Below, one piece after another: positions 58,655 through 64,000 of a stretch of 64,000 nt of DNA. This DNA is from Pinus tabuliformis. Taxonomy: Eukaryota > Streptophyta > Pinopsida > Pinales > Pinaceae. The DNA lies in the NCBI GenBank assembly GCA_031772625.1, contig CM062805.1, forward strand, positions 515,076,102 to 515,140,101. The letters are read 5' to 3'. The position numbers and the translations under genes were made by a program. The notes beneath the pieces were generated by a model. That model had not been told where the DNA came from. It ran no database searches and saw only the letters and a list, made by a program, of their open reading frames with translations. Each line of letters starts with the position of its first letter. Positions within the stretch are counted from its first letter, which is position 1.

Positions 58655-58762
58655 AAACCGGTTCGTTTAGACCAAACCAGTCCCGGTTAGACCGGTTCCG
58701 GTCGGTAAACCGGTTCATTAGGTGGACCGGTTCGGTCACCGGTTCCGGTTTTAAAAACACTG
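58655..58762 (-). promoter_or_regulatory. 3' terminal inverted repeat and subterminal CCGG array
   Basis: AACCGGTTC, CCGGTTAGACCGG and GGTTCCGGTTTTAAAAACAC make up the last 105 bp, mirroring the other end but shorter. Confidence 0.8.
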
Positions 58763-58770
58763 TATGTAAC

Positions 58771-61700
58771 AACCTGGGTAAACTTAACTTTCTAGTGACA
58801 ATCTCCATTCTAGGCGGTTTTTTGACTCACCAGTTCATTTTGGAATAATTTGCAAAGTTTTTCCCTCCAGTATTACCCCAAAGCTGGAATGGATTTTGTC
58901 GCTAGGATCTTAGGCGAGTCCTAGTGTTCTAGATCGAGTCTATGTAGAAGTGATTTGGGAATAGTCATAACTATTTGGTTAAGTTATTTTATTACAAATT
59001 GTTTGGTCTGCTAGATTATATTTGTGTCGCAAAAATGGGTGGTCCTTGAGGGTCTTTTACAAATGGGTTTTCCCCCTTATGATGCAAAAAATATGAAAAT
59101 CATGATATAAAGTGTTTTGAGAGTTGGAAAAATAATTTATACCCTCATAGGTTAATTAATTAAATTTTCTAGCCAAAAATTAATTAAAATCTTAATCCAG
59201 AAATTTAATTAATTCTAGGTCCTAGGTAAATTTAAATTCTCCAAAGGCAAAATTCGGCGATCTTTAAAAATTAAACTTTAAAAAGTCTCAGGACTAAGAT
59301 AAATTAATTATTTTGCTAAATTTTCAACCTTTGATCCCTGGGGTTAAGTCAGAGTCAATGTTTTTGGGAAATTAACTCAAAAAAATTATTTTTGAGTTAA
59401 TTAAAATGCATTTAATTAAAAATTTCGAAATTCCCCAAATATTTAAATATTTCGACAGAGATGAGGTTAAAAGAAATTTTAATCTTCATCAACGATGGAA
59501 ATTGCTTTGACGAGGATCACTCGAACTCAGTTGATCCATCCGACCTTTGAGTCGTGTGCTTAGCAAGAAGCTCTTGTGTAATCTAATTTTGGATAATAAA
59601 GAAAGGCTTCGGGGTTAAGTTCTGTTGGTGTTACTTTTCATGGGAATACTGTAAGATGTGTTGTTTTCATGCATGATTTTTTCTAAAGCCATTTATGATA
59701 GCTTCCGAAGAGTGATTTGAGTACAAGTATCTTGTTTAGTCATTGGGGTTTGAATAATAATCTAAAATTTGAACGTAATAGCAGGTATCTCTATTTGTCT
59801 GAGTTTTAGTATTATTATTTCGCTCTATTTTTAATGGTTGGATCAAGTTTTGCAAGGAAATCTTGATTTTAAATCCTCAGACATTAAGGGAAGTTTTCAG
59901 TTGGACCAGCCAACTCCCGATCTGTGTTCCCGAAAGAGCCTAGCTAAATTAGCTTCGGGCTTATCATAAGATTTTATAGGTGATACACAAAGGGTTTTGA
60001 GTTAGCACCTCCTTTAAAATTTAAAAATTTAATTCTTTCTATGGCATAATGGTAGATCTGATTTATTAGAGCCTGCAGATTGTAAATTTTGTAATTATTT
60101 TTCTAACATGGGTTTTTCTAGGTTTTAGTTTTTATCATTGTATATATCGTTTGGGTGTTTTCTTGTTGTCGTGCAACTACAGATCTGAGGAAGAAATTTG
60201 TGTAGAGTCCAGATCTAGGCCTTGGAGGGTAAGATCTAGATCTTTGGGGTTTATTAACATAATTTTCCAGGGATATTATTCAAATTTTTTGCAATCCAAG
60301 GGTTTGAAAATTATAAATCTAGAAATTTTTATAAGGGTTTCAAGGAAATCTGAAGCAAAAGGATTCAACATTTTAGTCGGAATTTCAAGAAATGTTTTAA
60401 AGGGTTTTTTGGCTACCATTTATCTGTTGACTGAGTTTTCCAAACTGTTGCCTGGGTTTATTTTTATTTTTGCTGCAGAAAACTTCGAATTTTTTAAAGA
60501 GAACCCTCTATTCCCCCATCCTCTCCCTTCCTTCCAGCTCTTCTCCATTTCTGTGGATTCCGAAAACCCTCCATCGCTGCAGCCTTCTCTCATCTGTGGT
60601 CATTCCAAGCTTCAAAACCTGCAGCCATTTCTCTGTGTGTCTGCAAAATTCGAAGCCCCTCCCGCTGCCATCTCTCCTCTGCATGAGATTTCAGCTCCAT
60701 CGTCCTCGTGGACCTGCAATAAACCCTCGCTCCACCCTTGTCGTCGTTGTTTTCTCCTCCTTCATCATACCTGCAAGCATATAACTCGTTTTCCTTTTCT
60801 TTCTTTTTTGTCTTTATCCTTAGTTTATTTGTTAGGGTTGGGTTTCATGATTTCAATTTTTTTTTTTCTTATTTTGTGGATTTGTTTATTTCTAATTTAA
60901 TTTAGTTTTCGTTTTATGACTTTGCGCTTTGATTTTTTTAGGTTTTATTTTTTTATTTCGTTTGCTTATGTTAGGATTTATTTAATTAAATTTTATTTTT
61001 ATTCTTGACTTTTCAATTTGTTTTATTTTGATTTTAATTTTTTTTCTTTTGGTTTTGTTTCACATTTTATTTTTATTTTTATTTTTTTATTTTTTTTTAC
61101 TCTTTGATTTTTGTTTTGATTTTGATTTCATTTAAAAGCAATCTAAAAAATTTAAAATTTTAAAAAATTTTAAAAATTAAAATTGGGTGATTTTGAAATT
61201 GCTAAGGAATTAAATCAAAAGAGGAATTTGAGCTTTTACATTTAAGAAATTTTTATGTGGCCTATGGCCCATAAAAAAATTTAATTTTAATTGAGGTCTT
61301 TTGATTTGATTTTTGGTCACATTAAAAATTTCATTTGCCACATTAAGTGTTGCTTCATAAGCTTAGCATTTACCTAAGGGATAATTAACATTCAAATTTA
61401 AAGTTCCTTGGTGTCTTTGGTGTTAAGTGCAAAATTTAAATTTTAATGGTAGTGATTTCTCTATTGTCAAGTGCGATTAATGTTTTAAAAATCATATTGA
61501 CTATAGGAGAAAGATAAATTCTTCTAAGATCTAGGATTTAATTGCTAGAAAATCTTGCATGATAAAGTTTTGGGCATTGACATTTAATTGTTCATGATCG
61601 TCGCTTTGCCACATTTATAAACTGCTCGAGATAACTTGTTTCTATTTAGTCTATGGTTAATTGAATATAAAGGCACTTGTCTATAATTATTTTTATCTTG

Positions 61701-61940
61701 TGGTTGTGTCTTATTTTAATCTATCCATCTTAGTTGACCAAGATTTGTTTTAAATTCATCAAGTTGTCCATCTTTAAGTCTCCTAGAGTCTGTGTTTCAC
61801 ACGCTATTCTCATTCATTCACCTTAGGGACTACCCCCCTTGACTTGTCTAGGAGAGAGTCTAAACGAAGTGAGTAAGGATTAGAGTGACGGCCCTTACTC
61901 TGAGCGTTGTCGAGGTGCCTAGACACTTTGTGCGACAACA
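58771..61940 (+). mobile_element. AT-rich sequence, at least its right end an Athila/Tat-like 5' LTR
   Basis: The segment just left of 61940 ends GCGACAACA before a tRNA-Asp primer binding site, so it is the 3' end of an LTR. The LTR start was not located; its partner is outside the window. ORFs at 60151-60900 and 60470-60784 are low-complexity (T/C-rich) and not called. Poly-T-rich sequence occupies 60780-61140. Confidence 0.5.
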
Positions 61941-61945
61941 TTTTT

Positions 61946-61963
61946 TGGCGTCGTTGTCAGGGA
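61946..61963 (+). other. Primer binding site, tRNA-Asp type (first copy)
   Basis: TGGCGTCGTTGTCAGGGA closely matches the Athila/Tat tRNA-Asp site and follows GCGACAACATTTTT. Confidence 0.8.
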
Positions 61964-62054
61964 TAGATTTTTTTTGTCCTTGGTCCTCACAACATTTTTC
62001 TAATCATCTAATCTCTCCCGCAATTCATTAGCCCATCAAGCGGCACGACAATTT

Positions 62055-62072
62055 TGGTGTCGTTGCCGAGGA
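62055..62072 (+). other. Primer binding site, tRNA-Asp type (second copy)
   Basis: TGGTGTCGTTGCCGAGGA follows GGCACGACAATTT, a repeat of the LTR-end context of the first site, 109 bp downstream. Confidence 0.75.
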
Positions 62073-62501
62073 TATTTTATTCTCGGCGTTTCAACGACAT
62101 TTCCTCATCATTCTTCTCATTTTTCTGGCGTCATTTCGTCTCTTCATTTCTCATCATCCTAACTCTCATCATCTCTCTCATCTAATCCTTTCATCTTCAC
62201 TTTTTGCACTTGGACATTCCGGTTGGTTTCCTGTTTGGGTGGCGACTCCACTTATTTATTCATTTAATCCCAGATGAGGAGCCCTCCCTGAATATCCATC
62301 TGCCTCCATCCACTAACTTTTCGGTTTCACCTTTGGAAACTTTGTGAGAGATTCATGCTTAAGTGGTGACTCCACTTCTTCCATTTCTTACAAGAATTTC
62401 TGCTAGAAGCTCGCTTCTTGTAGATGTTTTGGTTTTCTTGAGCAGGGATCTCTCTCTCTGATATCCATTTGGCCCATCTTTTTCCCGTTAAACAAATCAT
62501 C

Positions 62502-62828
62502 ATGGATTTTGACTTGTTTGCTCCTTGTGATTTTACTAATATTCAGGGAGCTCCACATAGTTATTCGTATGTTTTGGGTGAAGTCATCAATGAATTTACT
62601 CCTTTTCAAGGTAACAATGCTTTTAATGCCGAAACTCACCTTCAGAATGTCAGCCTCTGTATAAGCAAGTGTCGCCCATATTCTGAATATGAAGATGTGA
62701 AGATGAAGATTTTCGTTCATACCTTATCTGGAGATGCTTTAGATTGGTTTGTTAAGTCCCTTGATAACACTTTTGATTCTCTACAATCAATCATTGATGT
62801 CTTTGAAGATAGATATGGAGATAAATAA
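62502..62828 (+). pseudogene. Athila/Tat-like gag, N-terminal and capsid part
   Basis: The start MDFDLFAPCDFTNIQGAPHS is likely at 62502; an upstream Met at 62469 is in frame. INEFTPFQGNNAFNAETHLQ, VFVHTLSGDALDWF-like VHTLSGDALDWFVKSL and SIIDVFEDRYGDK match the retrotransposon gag domain. TAA at 62826-62828 ends the open frame, but sense continues in the same frame with KVKAKAEVKKTIEIENNFKE, so the stop is a mutation. Confidence 0.75.
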
Positions 62829-63960
62829 AAGGTCAAAGCGAAAGCTGAAGTAAAGAAAACTATAGAGATTGAAAATAATTTCAAGGAATTAATTCAAATG
62901 GTTAAAGGCATACAGTTAAATCAGGCTCAAGTAATCAAGAATGCAGAAGTTAATTGGGCTCAACTTATTAAAGATATGGACCTTAATCAAGCAAGATGAA
63001 CAGTTGATCATGCCAGGGAAATTAATTATATGCAAAGCAAGTTATTAGTCCTAGAGGAAAACATGACAATCATGGAATTCAATCATTCAAATCAAGTGAC
63101 TGCCATAGGAGCAAGTTATCAAAAAGAAATAAGTTGGATTCAGAACAGATTGTCAACTATGGATGAAGAAATGACCATCATGAGATTTCGATTATAATAA
63201 TCAGTTAGCTACCATGCAAGCAAATCATAATAAAGAGATAAACTATATGCAAAACTGCTTCATGGGCATGAAAAAAAAGAATGATAAAATTATAAAAGAC
63301 ATGGAAACTGGTCAGATATGTCTTCAGAATAGGTTATTGACCATGGAGGAAAACCATGCCAAGGAAGTCAATGCTATGAAGGTTGAACACTCTAACCAGA
63401 TGGGTGCCATAGCAATGGAAAATAACAAGTACAGAAATTTCGGCATCAATCAAAGGATGAAAGAAACAAGGAAACATCAACAGATCATAAGCCTCCCTGT
63501 CTGATGCAGCAAGCTCCATCTTATTATGAGGAGGTCATTTGTTCCATTGAAAAGTGGCTAATTGAAGGTGACCCAGATAAAATGGAAATTGATAAGAATC
63601 AGGTTGATGCTTACATGGTTGATCCACCAATCATCACAGATTAGGGTCATAAAGAAGCGTAGGCCACAAAAGTGTTGAACATTCCAAATTTTCCATATGA
63701 GCATTTTTTAGATCAACAAGGAAGTTGTGCGCCGACCACATCATCATCAACATCACAGCCTGCCACAAAGAAAAAGCGCAAGAGAAAGAGAATGAGAAAG
63801 CGGTTTGATCCATCTGATGGCCATGAGCAGCTTGACTTTCGGATAGGAAAAAATCCTACCGTATGCAAGATTGGACATGGCACATCTTCGAAACAACCCA
63901 CAGATTTGCCTGGAAGTAGGCAAATGCTCAGCATGCACTACATTGAACGCATTTGATGCC
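62829..63960 (+). pseudogene. Coiled-coil repeat region and basic tail after Athila-like gag
   Basis: Continuation of the gag reading with a stop at 62998 and an extra base near 63187. Four related units of about 35 residues each (REINYMQSKLLVLEENMTIM, KEISWIQNRLSTMDEEMTIM, KEINYMQNCFMGMKKK, then LQNRLLTMEENHAKEVNAMK) span 63016-63430. A later part reads YYEEVICSIEKWLIEGDPDK, then a Ser/Thr linker, the basic KKKRKRKRMRKRFDPSD, and a stop at 63954. No zinc knuckle was seen. Confidence 0.6.
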
Positions 63961-64000
63961 ATGGGGCATCCTTTGTATTGTACTCTTAACTTTACACCCT

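Larger units (their letters stand above)
55072..58770 (+). mobile_element. Autonomous-looking hAT DNA transposon with perfect 8-bp target duplication
   Basis: TATGTAAC at 55072-55079 and 58763-58770 flanks a 3683-bp element (55080-58762). The terminal inverted repeats are CATAGTTTTAAAAACCGG and, read inward from the other end, CAGTGTTTTTAAAACCGG (15 of 18 match). Subterminal regions are dense in AACCGG/CCGGTT. Inside is an uninterrupted two-exon transposase gene, preceded by a probable 5' UTR intron. An 8-bp duplication and these domains define the hAT superfamily. Perfect duplications and an open gene suggest a young insertion. Confidence 0.93.
61946..64000 (+). mobile_element. Athila/Tat-like Ty3/gypsy internal region, 5' part
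   Basis: Primer binding site(s), untranslated leader, gag and a following coiled-coil region run to the window edge. Protease and RT, if present, lie beyond it. Confidence 0.7.

Noticed and set aside
60151-60900. ORF of 249 residues and an overlapping 104-residue ORF
   Set aside because: T/C-rich low-complexity translation without any domain, in a region likely to be LTR or leader of an Athila-like element.

Overview
This window is nuclear DNA of a seed plant with a large, repeat-dominated genome. A gymnosperm is plausible, given long nested LTR elements with 0.9-1.6 kb LTRs, very few genes and AT-rich old repeats, but the sequence does not prove it. I see two ordinary plant genes, both on the minus strand and both incomplete or broken: a mitochondrial P-class pentatricopeptide repeat (PPR) protein of the At3g62470/At5g14820 type (38.4-40.5 kb) with two in-frame stop codons, and four consecutive small exons (51.97-52.67 kb) of an ICT1-like mitochondrial peptidyl-tRNA hydrolase. 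Almost everything else is transposon or transposon debris. No tRNA, rRNA or CRISPR array was recognised.

Layout. 1-5.6 kb: 3' part of a decayed Ty3/gypsy element (gag, protease, RT, RNase H, integrase, putative 3' LTR). 5.6-22.2 kb: a tandem LTR-internal-LTR-internal-LTR array of a copia-like family that carries gag but no pol. An assembly gap (18360-18459) lies in it, and a complete Ty3/gypsy-type element (7685-17394) is inserted in its first gag. That gypsy element has gag, five zinc knuckles and protease but no RT or integrase; in their place is a long unidentified coding region, itself split by a solo LTR (14389-15419) with perfect 5-bp target duplications. 22.2-25.5 kb: fragments of two further copia elements. 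25.96-32.58 kb: a copia element with long LTRs, perfect GACAC target duplications and an internal deletion of the integrase core. 32.64-36.71 kb: another member of the gag-only copia family. 36.7-38.4 kb: old intergenic DNA. 38.4-40.5 kb: the PPR gene. 40.5-51.9 kb: AT-rich DNA with local tandem duplications and a split LTR. 55.07-58.77 kb: an apparently intact autonomous hAT transposon with terminal inverted repeats, CCGG-rich subterminal arrays, perfect 8-bp target duplications and a two-exon transposase. 61.9-64 kb: start of an Athila/Tat-like Ty3/gypsy element with a duplicated tRNA-Asp-type primer binding site and a coiled-coil repeat region after gag.

Insertion order follows from nesting: copia array, then gypsy element, then solo LTR. 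Likewise the two copia elements at 25.96 and 32.64 kb lie about 60 bp apart in one older GC-rich repeat. The gag-only copia copies and the pol-less gypsy element would need enzymes from other elements in order to move. The hAT element is the only one whose own machinery looks complete. All translations, repeat boundaries and similarities were read by eye; no database search or alignment was run.
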